Source: WLNJ01 sp037131165
Lineage (GTDB): Bacteria; Actinomycetota; Thermoleophilia; Solirubrobacterales; Solirubrobacteraceae
Direction of reading: 5' to 3'
Assembly: GCA_037131165.1 (NCBI GenBank)
Contig: JBAXRO010000048.1
Span: forward strand, 1-14,238
DNA length: 14,238 bases
Every line of letters starts with the position of its first letter. Positions within the stretch are counted from its first letter, which is position 1. The notes beneath the pieces were generated by a model. The model saw only the letters and a list, made by a program, of their open reading frames with translations. It had not been told where the DNA came from and did not search any database. Positions 1 to 7,811 of the stretch are shown in pieces. Both the position numbers and the translations under genes were made by a program.

Positions 1-1
1 C

Positions 2-493
2 AAGACCTTCTGTTGCATTGCCTCGTGCGGATTCGATTCCGATACCAACCGGATGGCGAACGAGGCAACGGGCAACAGCTCGCTCGTCTACTTCGGGGCG
101 GCGCTGAAGGCGCTGAAGGCATGGACGCCAGCGAAATTCACCGTGTCGGTGGACGGCAACGAGCGGAGCTTCACGGGCTTCAGTGTCGTAGTTGCCAACT
201 CGAAGGCCTACGGAGGCGGGATGCTGATCGCGCCGGATGCCGACCCGACCGATGGCACGCTCGACGTCGTCACCATCGGCGCGAGCTCGAAGCTCTCCTT
301 CCTGATGAGGCTCCCTTCCGTTTTCCGCGGTACCCACGTCAAGTCTCCGGCCGTGACCGTCGCCAGGGGCAAGCGCGTGGAAGTATCCGCCGACAGGCCC
401 TTCACCGTGTTCGCGGACGGTGACCCGCTCTGTGAGCTGCCGGCCGTGATCGAGGTCCTGCAGGGTGCCGTCCGGGTTCTCTTCCCGGAATGA
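2..493 (+). CDS. Diacylglycerol/lipid kinase, DagK/YegS family (C-terminal part; 5' end outside window)
   Basis: The reading frame is open from base 2, so the gene begins upstream of the window; about 163 residues are visible. They match the C-terminal beta-sandwich domain of the diacylglycerol kinase/YegS family: GFDSDTNRMANE near the start, then the WTPAKFTVSVDG strand, a GGGMLIAPDADPTDGTLDVV segment typical of the family's late domain, and the closing FADGDPLCELP motif. Such enzymes use ATP to phosphorylate diacylglycerol or a related lipid at the inner membrane face. The nucleotide-binding GGDGT-type motif would lie in the missing N-terminal half, so exact substrate cannot be judged. The stop codon overlaps the murT start by four bases (ATGA at 490-493), making it the first visible gene of a coupled envelope operon. 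An ATG at 53 is in frame but lies inside a conserved stretch and is not the start. Confidence 0.85.
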   Translation, partial: KTFCCIASCGFDSDTNRMANEATGNSSLVYFGAALKALKAWTPAKFTVSVDGNERSFTGFSVVVANSKAYGGGMLIAPDADPTDGTLDVVTIGASSKLSFLMRLPSVFRGTHVKSPAVTVARGKRVEVSADRPFTVFADGDPLCELPAVIEVLQGAVRVLFPE

Positions 494-1866
494 AGGCTCT
501 CCGGCGGCATCTGGCACCGCTCCTCGCCCGGTTTGCCGGCGCGGTCGGCCGGCTCGCAGGAAAATCGGGGACGAGCCTGCCCGGCCGGGTCCTGCTCGCA
601 GTGGACCCGACTGCGATCCGCTCAATGAGCGCCGAGATCGGTCGCGGGTCCGTGGTGATCTCGGCCACCAACGGCAAGACCACGACGGCCGCCCTCACTG
701 CCGGGGCCATGCGGGCAGCCGCGCTGCACCCGGTCCACAACGCGGCGGGTGCGAACATGGCCGGTGGGATTGCCGCCTCTCTGCTCGCTGACCCCGAACG
801 CCGAAGTCCGGGGTCGATCGGGCTGTTCGAGGTCGACGAGTTCTGGCTCCCGGAGGTTGCGGAGCAGCTCGACCCACGGTTCGTCCTCCTGTCGAACCTC
901 TTCAGAGACCAGCTCGACCGTTACGGCGAGCTCGACTCGATCTTCGAGCGCTGGAGGACCGCTGCCGGCACGCTTGCCCTGGCTGGAACGAAGTTCATCC
1001 TCTGCGCAGACGACCCGGGCGTTGCCAGCCTGGCTGACGATCTGGCGGAGGCGTCCGTGATCTGGTTCGGCATCGAGGACACATCCAATGCGCTTGCCGA
1101 GCTCCCCCACTCGGCCGACGCAGGCAAGTGCCGCAGCTGCGGGTCGGCCCTGCTCTACGATGCCGTGCTGCTCGGGCACCTCGGTCACTGGCGCTGCGAA
1201 TCATGCGGCCGGAAGCGCCCGGAACCCCGGTTCTCCGTGACGGACCTCGAGCTCGAGGGGGCAACCAGCAGTCGGCTGACAGTCGACGCCCCGTCCGGGA
1301 GCCAGCAGCTGGCACTCCCCCTTCCAGGCATCTACAACGCCTACAACGCAGTTGCGGCATGGGCACTCGCATCAGAGCTCGGGATTGACCCAGCGGCAAT
1401 CAAGACAGGATTGGAGAGCTCGCGCCCTGCGTTTGGGAGGGCCGAGCAACTCGAATTGGCCGGCCGCGAAACGACGCTACTGCTCGTCAAGAACCCGACC
1501 GGCGCCAACGAGGTGATCCGCACACTGGCCTTGGAGGGAGACGAGCTCGACCTCGTGATCGCGCTGAATGACGGGATCGCCGATGGACGCGACGTGTCGT
1601 GGGTCTGGGATGCCGACTTTGAGGCCCTCTCAGGCTCGGTTCGCAGAGTCACCTGTTGCGGAACGCGCTCTGGCGAGATGGCGTTGAGGCTGCGCTACGC
1701 CGGCTTTGAGCCAGACTCGATAAGAGTCGCCGGGGATCCACTCGAAGCAGTCGACTCGGCTGCCCGTGACGGTAACGGGCGACTCTGGGTGCTCCCCACC
1801 TACACGGCTCTTCTCGACCTGCGCAGCAGGCTGGAAGACCGCGGAGACGTCGGGGCCATCGGATGA
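490..1866 (+). CDS. murT: MurT, lipid II isoglutaminyl synthase Mur-ligase subunit
   Basis: A 458-residue Mur-ligase-like protein. It has a P-loop ATNGKTTT at residues 59-66, a NLFRDQLDRYGE block at 136-147, and a four-cysteine zinc-ribbon insertion (C214, C217, C236, C239) characteristic of MurT. The C-terminal DUF1727-type domain has KNPTGANEVIRT (334-345) and NDGIADGRDVSWVWDADFE (360-378); in the studied S. aureus and pneumococcal complexes an Asp of this domain completes the GatD catalytic triad. With GatD it uses ATP and glutamine-derived ammonia to amidate the alpha-carboxyl of D-Glu in lipid II on the cytoplasmic membrane face. The ATG overlaps the kinase stop and the murT stop overlaps the next ATG, both as ATGA, so translation is probably coupled. 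Length is normal for the family. There is no good Shine-Dalgarno sequence, which fits coupling. Confidence 0.95.
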   Translation: MKALRRHLAPLLARFAGAVGRLAGKSGTSLPGRVLLAVDPTAIRSMSAEIGRGSVVISATNGKTTTAALTAGAMRAAALHPVHNAAGANMAGGIAASLLADPERRSPGSIGLFEVDEFWLPEVAEQLDPRFVLLSNLFRDQLDRYGELDSIFERWRTAAGTLALAGTKFILCADDPGVASLADDLAEASVIWFGIEDTSNALAELPHSADAGKCRSCGSALLYDAVLLGHLGHWRCESCGRKRPEPRFSVTDLELEGATSSRLTVDAPSGSQQLALPLPGIYNAYNAVAAWALASELGIDPAAIKTGLESSRPAFGRAEQLELAGRETTLLLVKNPTGANEVIRTLALEGDELDLVIALNDGIADGRDVSWVWDADFEALSGSVRRVTCCGTRSGEMALRLRYAGFEPDSIRVAGDPLEAVDSAARDGNGRLWVLPTYTALLDLRSRLEDRGDVGAIG

Positions 1867-2582
1867 TGGAGACGGACGAAGTGGTCTGGCACGACCTCGA
1901 GCACTGCGGCTATCGAGCTGACCTGCCCGTCTGGCGTTCAATTGCCGGTCGGGCCGGCCCGTCCTCCACTGTCGAACTCGGGGCCGGCTCTGGCCGTGTC
2001 TCGCTCGCGCTCGCAGCTGACGGTCACCGGGTGACGGCCATCGATCAGAGCCCCGTCCTGCTGTCGGCGCTCCGCGCACGGCGCGCCCCCGGAACGGGGC
2101 TCGAGACGGTCTGCAGCGACGTCAGGGATTTCCGGCTCGCGCAGCGCGTGGCGACGGTCCTCGCCCCCGCCCTCCTCGTGCAGCTGACTGGAGGCTCCGG
2201 GCACCGCCGCCGGCTGTTCGATGCCGTCGCAGGCGCTTTGGTTCCCGGCGGTTTGTTCGCCGCAGCCTGCGACGGACGACTGCCGCATGTTGGCAGCGAG
2301 CGGGTGGTCGACGGGACCAGACGGGCAGCAAGGATCTCAGGCCGGGCCTGGACGACCGAGATATCTGCGATCGCCGGGGAAAACCAGACGCTGATCCTGA
2401 GCCGCACCCGGCGGACGCGCTCCCAGCGATCGATATGCAGCGACGAGGTCCTCGAGCGGATTCCGCTCGACGCCGTCGCAGCCGAAGCGGCGGCCTGCGG
2501 GCTTCGCCCGCTTGAGCGGATCGATGTTCCCGGCACCGGCCTCCACTCCGGAGTGACCGTGATGGTGTTCCGTGCCGGCTGA
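1863..2582 (+). CDS. Class I SAM-dependent methyltransferase lying between murT and gatD
   Basis: A 239-residue protein with a Rossmann-type SAM-binding N-terminal half: motif I VELGAGSGR at 37-45, the acidic end of beta-2 at D61 (AIDQSP), an acidic SDVRDF segment at 85-90, a hydrophobic LAPALLVQL strand at 100-108, and the post-motif LVPGGLF at 126-132. The C-terminal third (from about residue 140) is likely substrate-specific and I do not recognise it. The ATG overlaps the murT stop (ATGA, 1863-1866); a second ATG follows immediately at 1866. Its 3' end overlaps the gatD GTG start by 11 bases. The substrate is unknown. Being locked between the two subunits of the lipid II amidating enzyme suggests, without proof, an envelope-related substrate. 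No signal peptide or membrane segment is visible, so it is probably cytoplasmic. Confidence 0.85.
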   Translation: MMETDEVVWHDLEHCGYRADLPVWRSIAGRAGPSSTVELGAGSGRVSLALAADGHRVTAIDQSPVLLSALRARRAPGTGLETVCSDVRDFRLAQRVATVLAPALLVQLTGGSGHRRRLFDAVAGALVPGGLFAAACDGRLPHVGSERVVDGTRRAARISGRAWTTEISAIAGENQTLILSRTRRTRSQRSICSDEVLERIPLDAVAAEAAACGLRPLERIDVPGTGLHSGVTVMVFRAG

Positions 2583-3318
2583 ACGCGGCGTCACGGTCGG
2601 GGTCCTCTATCCCGACCTGCTGAACATCTACGCCGATCGTGGCAACCTGCTTTTCCTGCGCAGGCGGTGCGAATGGCGCGGGATTCCTTTTCGACTGCTT
2701 GGGGTCGGGCTGGGTGAGAGCCTCGAGCCGGATGCCATCGACCTTGTCTACATCGGCGGGGGCCAGGATCGTGACCAGGAGCTCTGCGCCGAGGATCTTG
2801 CGTTGCTCAAGCGCGAGAGTCTCGAAGAGATCGCGAGTCGCGATATTCCCCTGTTGGCTGTATGTGGTGGCTATCAGCTGCTCGGTTCGGGGTATGAAAC
2901 GGACCATGGGACGCTCCCGGGAGCTGGAATTGCCGACCTGTCCACCACCCGCGCAAATGGTCCCCGCCTTGTCGGGCCGTGCGCGGTTCAGACGGATCTG
3001 GGAGGCCCGACAAATGGGCTCCTCGCAGGATTCGAGAATCATGCTGGACGAACCCGACTGGGTGAGTCCGCCTCGGCTCTCGGCAGGGTCGTTTCGGGGC
3101 ACGGGAACAACGGTTCGGATGGAACTGAGGGCTACCGCAGCGGCAACATCGTCGGCACGTACCTCCATGGCCCGCTACTGCCGAAGAACTGGTGGTTTGC
3201 GGACTGGCTCTTGGCGCGCTGCCTCGGGATCGACATTGAAGAGCTCGCCGAGCTGGACGACAGGCTTGAGCGGGCGGCTCATTCGGAGGCCCTCCGTGCC
3301 GCCAAGGTGGCCCAATGA
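2572..3318 (+). CDS. gatD: GatD, lipid II isoglutaminyl synthase glutamine amidotransferase subunit
   Basis: A 248-residue class I glutamine amidotransferase of the CobB/CobQ-like type. It opens with LYPDLLNIYADRGN (12-25), has the IGGGQDRDQ loop at 61-69, the nucleophile C98 in LLAVCGGYQLLG (94-105), GFENHAGRT (153-161) and the catalytic H199 in GTYLHGPLLPKN (195-206). The third triad member is expected from MurT. The protein hydrolyses glutamine and passes ammonia to MurT for amidation of D-Glu in lipid II. The start is GTG at 2572, inside the end of the methyltransferase gene (11-base overlap); no other plausible start lies before the conserved first strand. Length and motifs look intact and functional. 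Confidence 0.94.
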   Translation: MPAERGVTVGVLYPDLLNIYADRGNLLFLRRRCEWRGIPFRLLGVGLGESLEPDAIDLVYIGGGQDRDQELCAEDLALLKRESLEEIASRDIPLLAVCGGYQLLGSGYETDHGTLPGAGIADLSTTRANGPRLVGPCAVQTDLGGPTNGLLAGFENHAGRTRLGESASALGRVVSGHGNNGSDGTEGYRSGNIVGTYLHGPLLPKNWWFADWLLARCLGIDIEELAELDDRLERAAHSEALRAAKVAQ

Positions 3319-3323
3319 ACCCG

Positions 3324-3352
3324 TTGTCCGGTTTCGCGCGTACAGTGTCTGT
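3324..3352 (+). promoter_or_regulatory. Candidate leaderless, RecA-NDp/PafBC-like promoter of the 3353 gene
   Basis: TTGTCCGGT at 3324-3332 is followed after exactly 8 bases by TACAGT (3341-3346), then 6 bases and the ATG at 3353. The layout matches the published mycobacterial DNA-damage promoter pattern TTGTCRGTG-N8-TAnnnT. Six of nine bases of the upstream element match, including TTGTC; the R position is C. The -10 placement predicts transcription starting at or next to the A of the ATG, i.e. a leaderless mRNA. It is a pattern match only, made by eye. Confidence 0.35.
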
Positions 3353-3616
3353 ATGAATACCCGCCGAGCAGAGTCATACATGCAGCTGATCGATGTCCTC
3401 TCGAAGGAGGATGGCGTGACTCTCAGGCCGTCCGAGACCGAGGCACTCAGGAACGCTGCCGACGCACTGTTCTTCGAGGAGGAATCGGTCGCGGAGGCCC
3501 GCGACGGAGCCCAAGCAGTTCTCGACGCTCTCGTCGATTCCGGGCGCTGGAGCGAAGAGCGGGCCAATCAGCTCGCTGCCTCGCTCGACGGCTGCGGTGC
3601 CCTAGCCGTTATCTGA
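3353..3616 (+). CDS. Unrecognised small acidic protein, 87 aa
   Basis: An 87-residue open frame starting 34 bases after gatD. The protein looks helical and acidic, for example SETEALRNAADALFFEEESVAEARD (residues about 27-51 in part) followed by a second helix around AQAVLDALVDSGRWSEERANQL. It has no signal peptide, membrane segment or recognised motif, and one cysteine (C81). I cannot assign a function. The ATG at 3353 is favoured because a TAnnnT hexamer ends 6 bases before it, while no Shine-Dalgarno sequence precedes it; M10 (3380) is the alternative. The same frame stays open back into gatD, but that upstream part looks like an out-of-frame shadow. It ends 15 bases from the convergent MFS gene, with no room for a clear terminator between them. 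Confidence 0.6.
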   Translation: MNTRRAESYMQLIDVLSKEDGVTLRPSETEALRNAADALFFEEESVAEARDGAQAVLDALVDSGRWSEERANQLAASLDGCGALAVI

Positions 3617-3631
3617 TCCCTTTACTGATCA

Positions 3632-4873
3632 TCACTTTGCGGTCCCCGGCTTCTCGTCGGACCCGAGTCTCCTCGTCGTTCGGGGCGCTGCGGCCAGCAG
3701 GATGCAGGCCCCACCGAGCACGCCCGATGCAATCACCAACTCGCGGGCGGGGATCACGGCGCTCAGCGGGCCTGCCATCACGTAACCGATTGGCATCAGG
3801 ATCGTGGTGCCCATCCAATCCCAACTGCTGACCCGCGAGAGCTTCTCCGGCGGGATCAGGCGGGCCAGAGTGCTCTCCCACTGAACGCTGTAGACCCCGA
3901 CTCCGGCACCGGCCAGCAGTGCGGCACCGAAGACGGCCGGCAGCGGCGCCCCGAGTCCATAGAGGATGAACTGGAATGGCCAAGGCGACATTGCGATCAG
4001 GCCCGCACGGAGGGGCCTCGCGAACTCGGCTCTCGTGCCGACGATCGCGCCGCTGATCATCCCGACGCCGAAGAAGACCTCGTGGATGCCATACACGGAC
4101 CCGGTGCCATAGATCTCCCGGGCCACAGTGGGTCCGAGAACGAACCACGGAGCGAGGCTCAACATCAGCAGCAGCGACCAGGCGAGCATCGTCATCCAGA
4201 CCCAAACCCTCGAGCGGACCTCCTGCCAGCCTGCACGCACCGAGTCGAGCAGACGCTCAGCCTTCTCGCGCCCGGCGCCGCGGGCCCTTGGGATGACGAA
4301 CGCAAGGCTGGCTGCACTCAGGAGGAAGGTGAATGCGTCCCCCACGAACGCCCACTCGGCGCCCACGCCAAAGTAGAGCGCTGTCGCCAAGGCGGGGCCG
4401 AAGGCGAGCGATGCGCTCTCCGATGCACCGGCGAAACCCCAGGCCGAACGGATCTTGTCCTCCCTGACCGTCTGGGGAAGGAGGCCGGAAAACGCCGGCC
4501 TGTAGATCGCCTCGGCCAACCCGAAAACCGCCTCGATCAGCATCAGGTTCCAAATCGCAGCCTCTCCGGTTGCGATGAGGAACGCCGTCAGGAGGTGCAG
4601 GACGAAGCAGACGAGGTTTGTGACGATGATCAGGCGCCTCCTGTCGAACCTGTCCGCCCACACCCCTCCGATCAGCAGGAACCCGGCGAGCGTCGCAACC
4701 TGCACTCCGAGGATCAGGCCGAGACCGGTCAGGTCCTTCAGCTCGAGCGAAACGTAGAGAGCGAGCGCCACTCCGGCGAGCCGGTCGCCGACCATGCTCA
4801 GGGTCTGGCCGAACCAGAAGAACCTGAAGCTGCGATCCGCGAGCGCGGAGTCGCCCAAGACCCTGGAGGCCAT
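3632..4873 (-). CDS. MFS transporter, putative drug/siderophore exporter (MFS_3/EntS-like)
   Basis: A 413-residue integral membrane protein with about 12 hydrophobic segments. The loop after the second segment holds the MFS motif A, GGVWADRFDRRR at 69-80. The N-terminal SFRFFWFGQTLSMVGD (15-30) and AIYRPAFSGLLPQ (122-134) are typical of the MFS_3 group that includes EntS-like exporters and macrolide efflux-like proteins. Proton-driven export of a small molecule across the cytoplasmic membrane is likely; the substrate cannot be told. The ATG is 11 bases after the dut stop, so the gene is probably the last of the miaA-to-MFS transcription unit. It has no clear Shine-Dalgarno sequence. Confidence 0.85.
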   Translation of the reverse strand: MASRVLGDSALADRSFRFFWFGQTLSMVGDRLAGVALALYVSLELKDLTGLGLILGVQVATLAGFLLIGGVWADRFDRRRLIIVTNLVCFVLHLLTAFLIATGEAAIWNLMLIEAVFGLAEAIYRPAFSGLLPQTVREDKIRSAWGFAGASESASLAFGPALATALYFGVGAEWAFVGDAFTFLLSAASLAFVIPRARGAGREKAERLLDSVRAGWQEVRSRVWVWMTMLAWSLLLMLSLAPWFVLGPTVAREIYGTGSVYGIHEVFFGVGMISGAIVGTRAEFARPLRAGLIAMSPWPFQFILYGLGAPLPAVFGAALLAGAGVGVYSVQWESTLARLIPPEKLSRVSSWDWMGTTILMPIGYVMAGPLSAVIPARELVIASGVLGGACILLAAAPRTTRRLGSDEKPGTAK

Positions 4874-4884
4874 GCGCTGCCGGC

Positions 4885-5316
4885 TCAGCCTGTGGAGCCG
4901 AAGCCCCCGACGGAGCGCTCGCTATCACTAAGGGAAGCAACCCACTCCGTCGAGAGCTCGGGGTAGCTGACGACCAACAGCTGGGCGATCCGCTCTCCTG
5001 CCTGAGCTGTGAAGGACTCACTGCGATCGGTGTTGAGCAGCAGAACCTTGATCTCGCCCCGGTAGCCCGAGTCAATGAGCCCGGGCGAATTGACAAGTGA
5101 GACGCCGTGCCTCGCGGCGAGCCCAGATCTCGGGAGCACCAGCCCAGCGTGCCCGGTAGGCAGCTCAACAGCAAGACCTGTCTCAATCGCCGCGCGGCGC
5201 CCAGGGGCGATGGTGAAGCCCTCAACGCAACAGAGGTCGAGCCCGGCATCCCCATCCATCGCCCTGATTGGGAGCACCGCGTCGGGGTGGAGCCTGAGGA
5301 AGCCAAGCTTGGTCAA
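4885..5316 (-). CDS. dut: Deoxyuridine 5'-triphosphate nucleotidohydrolase (dUTPase)
   Basis: A 143-residue trimeric dUTPase with all five family motifs in order: DAGLDL (23-28), PRSGLA (62-67), GLIDSGYRGEIKV (79-91, with D82 expected to activate the water), GERIAQLL (107-114) and the C-terminal arm RSVGGFGSTG (134-143). It hydrolyses dUTP to dUMP and pyrophosphate, preventing uracil incorporation into DNA and feeding dTMP synthesis. The start is a TTG at 5316 that overlaps the hflX stop as TTGA; there is no ATG before the first conserved motif other than M20, which would remove the first strand. Length is normal. Expression is likely coupled to hflX. Confidence 0.95.
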   Translation of the reverse strand: MTKLGFLRLHPDAVLPIRAMDGDAGLDLCCVEGFTIAPGRRAAIETGLAVELPTGHAGLVLPRSGLAARHGVSLVNSPGLIDSGYRGEIKVLLLNTDRSESFTAQAGERIAQLLVVSYPELSTEWVASLSDSERSVGGFGSTG

Positions 5317-6611
5317 CTCGCCGCACCTACCTCGAACCGCCGGTAGCGCGACTCCTGTGCGCTGTTGAGCCTTGCCCTTACGTGGACACCATCAGGCCTG
5401 TCCTCCCGCTCGAGGTCGCCTGCTAGCCGATGGAGCTCGGCGATCATGCGGCCCTCGGAATGAGGGATCAGAAGCTCAACCTCCTTGAGTCGTGCCCTGA
5501 TCGCGGCAGCGACCGAATCGAGCAGATGGTCGACCCCGTCCCCTGTCACCGCGCTCGCTTGGACGGCCTGAGGGAAGCGAGCCGCGAGAGCGGAGCGGGC
5601 ACCAGCGTCCAGCTTGTCGACCTTGTTCAGGACGTCGATTCGCGGGATCGAGTCTGCCTCGATCAGGCTGAGGGTCTGAAGGACCGACTCGCGCTGGCGG
5701 TCGGCCTTCTCCTCGTCCTGCGAGCCAACCTGGATGAACAGCAGCAGGTCGGCCCTGATGGTTTCCTCGAGCGTCGCCGCGAATGCATCGACCAGCTGAT
5801 GCGGCAACTTCCTGATGAAGCCGACTGTGTCGGTCGCGACGTACGAACGGCCCCTGTGCTCGAAGGTGCGGGTCGTGGGATCGCGGGTGTGGAAGAGCTC
5901 GTCCCTGACGCCCACCTCGGCCCCTGTTATCGCCTTCATCAGCGTCGACTTCCCGGCATTGGTGTAACCCACCAGCGCGATCGAGGGTACTGCGCTGCGT
6001 TCGCGCTCGGCCCGCATCCTGGCGCGGGCACTCCCGACCTTCCCGAGTCGCCGTCGGACGACCGAGATCCGGTCGCGGGCGAGGCGACGGTCGGTTTCCA
6101 GCTGGGACTCGCCCGGGCCCCGGGTCCCGATCCCGCCCCCGAGCCGCTCGAGGTGGGTCCACAGTCCCCTCATCCTCGCCAGGTTGTACTCAAGCTGGGC
6201 AAGCTCGACCTGAAGCTTTCCCTCGGCGGACCCTGCATGCAGAGCGAAGATGTCGAGGATCACCGCAGTGCGGTCGATCACCGGCATCCCGAGCAGCTTC
6301 TCGAGGGTCCGCTCCTGCCTCGGCGACAGCTCGTCGTCGCAGACGACCAAGTTGGCATCGGTCTGTTTGATCTCCTCCATTGCCTCGATCGCCCGCCCCG
6401 AACCCATGTAGGAGTCCGGGTGCACCGTTGCCCTCACCTGGGTGGCCTCGCCGACCACCTCGGCACCTGCGGTGGCGAGAAGCTCCTTGAGTTCCGGAAG
6501 GCCGTTCGGTGGCGCCGGACCCGCCGCGAGAAGGAACGCTCTCTGACGTGCACGGCGGACGACTTCACCGTCGGAGTTCCGCCTCGCGTTCGTGTTGCGT
6601 CCAACTGCCAT
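5313..6611 (-). CDS. hflX: GTPase HflX
   Basis: A 432-residue HflX-family GTPase. The N-terminal HflX domain (about 25-150) is followed by the glycine-rich linker LGGGIGTRGPGESQLE (157-172), a charged helical region, and the G domain: G1 GYTNAGKST (215-223), G2 within DPTTR (244-248), G3 DTVGF (261-265) and G4 NKVD (329-332). HflX binds the large ribosomal subunit and is known in studied species to rescue stalled or heat-damaged ribosomes. The stretch LFIQVGSQDEE (291-301) replaces the VVDAS-type segment usual after G3, a mild oddity. The ATG is 33 bases after the dapL stop; a TAAACT hexamer 11 bases before the ATG could be an internal -10, but no matching -35 is seen. The stop overlaps the dut start. 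Confidence 0.95.
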   Translation of the reverse strand: MAVGRNTNARRNSDGEVVRRARQRAFLLAAGPAPPNGLPELKELLATAGAEVVGEATQVRATVHPDSYMGSGRAIEAMEEIKQTDANLVVCDDELSPRQERTLEKLLGMPVIDRTAVILDIFALHAGSAEGKLQVELAQLEYNLARMRGLWTHLERLGGGIGTRGPGESQLETDRRLARDRISVVRRRLGKVGSARARMRAERERSAVPSIALVGYTNAGKSTLMKAITGAEVGVRDELFHTRDPTTRTFEHRGRSYVATDTVGFIRKLPHQLVDAFAATLEETIRADLLLFIQVGSQDEEKADRQRESVLQTLSLIEADSIPRIDVLNKVDKLDAGARSALAARFPQAVQASAVTGDGVDHLLDSVAAAIRARLKEVELLIPHSEGRMIAELHRLAGDLEREDRPDGVHVRARLNSAQESRYRRFEVGAAS

Positions 6612-6644
6612 CCCGTGGCCCGAGTTTAGGCCCGCCGGGCGGCC

Positions 6645-7811
6645 TCAGCTGCCAAGTGCCGCGATCCTCGCCACTGCTTCCTCGAGACGGTCGTCAGGGG
6701 TGGTCAGCGAGATCCTGAAGAAGCCCTCGCCATTCGGACCGTATGCCCCACCTGGCGAGATCACGACTGCCGTCTGCTCAAGGACGTACTCGCAGTACTC
6801 GGCTGCGCTGGAATAGCCCTTGGGGATCGGTGCCCAGATGTAGATCGTCCCCTTGGGAGCAGTCACTTCGACCCCGGCCTCTGCGAGCGCATCGCACACG
6901 AGATTGCGGCGCCTCGTGTAGATCTGGCGCATCTCGGCGATCCTCGGTTCGAGCTCGGGAGCCAGTGCGGCGGCACCGGCCAGCTGGACCGCCTCGAACA
7001 GCCCGCTGTCGACATTTGACTTGAGCCGCCAATAGGTGGAGATCGCGTCCGCGTTGCCAAGAATGGCCGCGCAGCGCCAGCCCGTCATGTTCCAACCCTT
7101 CGAGAGGGAGAAGACCTCCACCCCGACGTCACGCGCCCCGGGCGTCGCAAGGAAGCTCGGTGCGTCGTAGCCGTCGTAAGTCGTTTCGGAGTAGGCGTTG
7201 TCGTGGACCACGAGGATTCCGTGTCGCGCCGCGAACTCGACGACCTCCTCGAAGAAGCCCTCGGGTGCGACAGCACCGGTGGGATTGTTCGGATAGTTGA
7301 TGAACATCAGGCCTGCGCGGGAGGCAACCTCGTTGGGGATCGCAGAGAGATCAGGAGTGAATCCGCGCTCCGGAAGCAGCGGCATCAGGTGGGCTTCGGA
7401 GCCGACGAGCGCCGGGCCGGCCGTGTAGACGGGGTAGCCCGGGTCGGCAGCAAGCGCTATCGAGTTCTCGTCGAGGAAGGCGAGATTGAGGTTGAAGATG
7501 CACTCCTTGGCACCGATCGCGGGAATCACCTCGGTCTCGGGATCGACCGTGACTCCGAAGCGCCTCAAGTAGAAGTCGGACATCGCCTGACGGAACTCGG
7601 GCCGTCCGCGATTCGACGGGTACTGGTGGGTGGACGGATCCGCGAGAGCCGATTGGCCCGCTGCGACGACCTCAGGAAACGTTGGAAGGTCCGGGTCCCC
7701 GATCCCGAGCGAGATCACGTCCACGCCCGCTGCCTTCTTCTCGGAGATCTTGCGCTCCAGCTCGGCAAAGAGGTACGGGGGGATCAGATCCAGTCGACTG
7801 CTTGCCTTCAT
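6645..7811 (-). CDS. dapL: LL-diaminopimelate aminotransferase (DapL-type, class I/II PLP fold)
   Basis: A 388-residue PLP aminotransferase. It shows ISLGIGDPDLPTF (33-45), HQYPSNRGRPEFR (62-74), IGAKECI (99-105), DPGYPVY (123-129), NYPNNPTGA (172-180), HDNAYSE (203-209), the Schiff-base lysine K238 in SLSKGWNMTGWR (235-246), KSNVDSG (264-270) and the carboxylate-binding R366. This combination is that of DapL enzymes, which convert tetrahydrodipicolinate and glutamate directly to LL-diaminopimelate, rather than of aspartate or succinyl-DAP aminotransferases. Adjacent dapF supports this. The ATG at 7811 is preceded by a strong GGAGGA and overlaps the dapF stop as ATGA; the frame stays open upstream but that part is dapF shadow. 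Succinyl-DAP aminotransferase activity is the main alternative. Confidence 0.88.
   Translation of the reverse strand: MKASSRLDLIPPYLFAELERKISEKKAAGVDVISLGIGDPDLPTFPEVVAAGQSALADPSTHQYPSNRGRPEFRQAMSDFYLRRFGVTVDPETEVIPAIGAKECIFNLNLAFLDENSIALAADPGYPVYTAGPALVGSEAHLMPLLPERGFTPDLSAIPNEVASRAGLMFINYPNNPTGAVAPEGFFEEVVEFAARHGILVVHDNAYSETTYDGYDAPSFLATPGARDVGVEVFSLSKGWNMTGWRCAAILGNADAISTYWRLKSNVDSGLFEAVQLAGAAALAPELEPRIAEMRQIYTRRRNLVCDALAEAGVEVTAPKGTIYIWAPIPKGYSSAAEYCEYVLEQTAVVISPGGAYGPNGEGFFRISLTTPDDRLEEAVARIAALGS

Noticed and set aside
2122..3168. 348-codon minus-strand open frame across the methyltransferase and gatD
   Set aside because: Shadow; it crosses the boundary of two well-supported genes and has low-complexity Arg/Ser sequence at its end.
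2639..3352. Long in-frame N-terminal extension of the 3353 gene running through gatD
   Set aside because: It lies in another frame of gatD and reads as low-complexity shadow; the promoter-like element and ATG at 3353 better explain the start.
3617..3631. Terminator between the 3353 gene and the MFS gene
   Set aside because: Only 15 bases, no inverted repeat with a T run on either strand.
4082..4966. 294-codon plus-strand open frame opposite the MFS gene
   Set aside because: Shadow: strongly hydrophilic, repetitive Glu/Arg/Pro composition mirrors the hydrophobic codons of the transporter.
5430..6629. 399-codon plus-strand open frame opposite hflX
   Set aside because: Shadow of hflX on the other strand; no recognisable motifs, whereas hflX shows all G-domain motifs.
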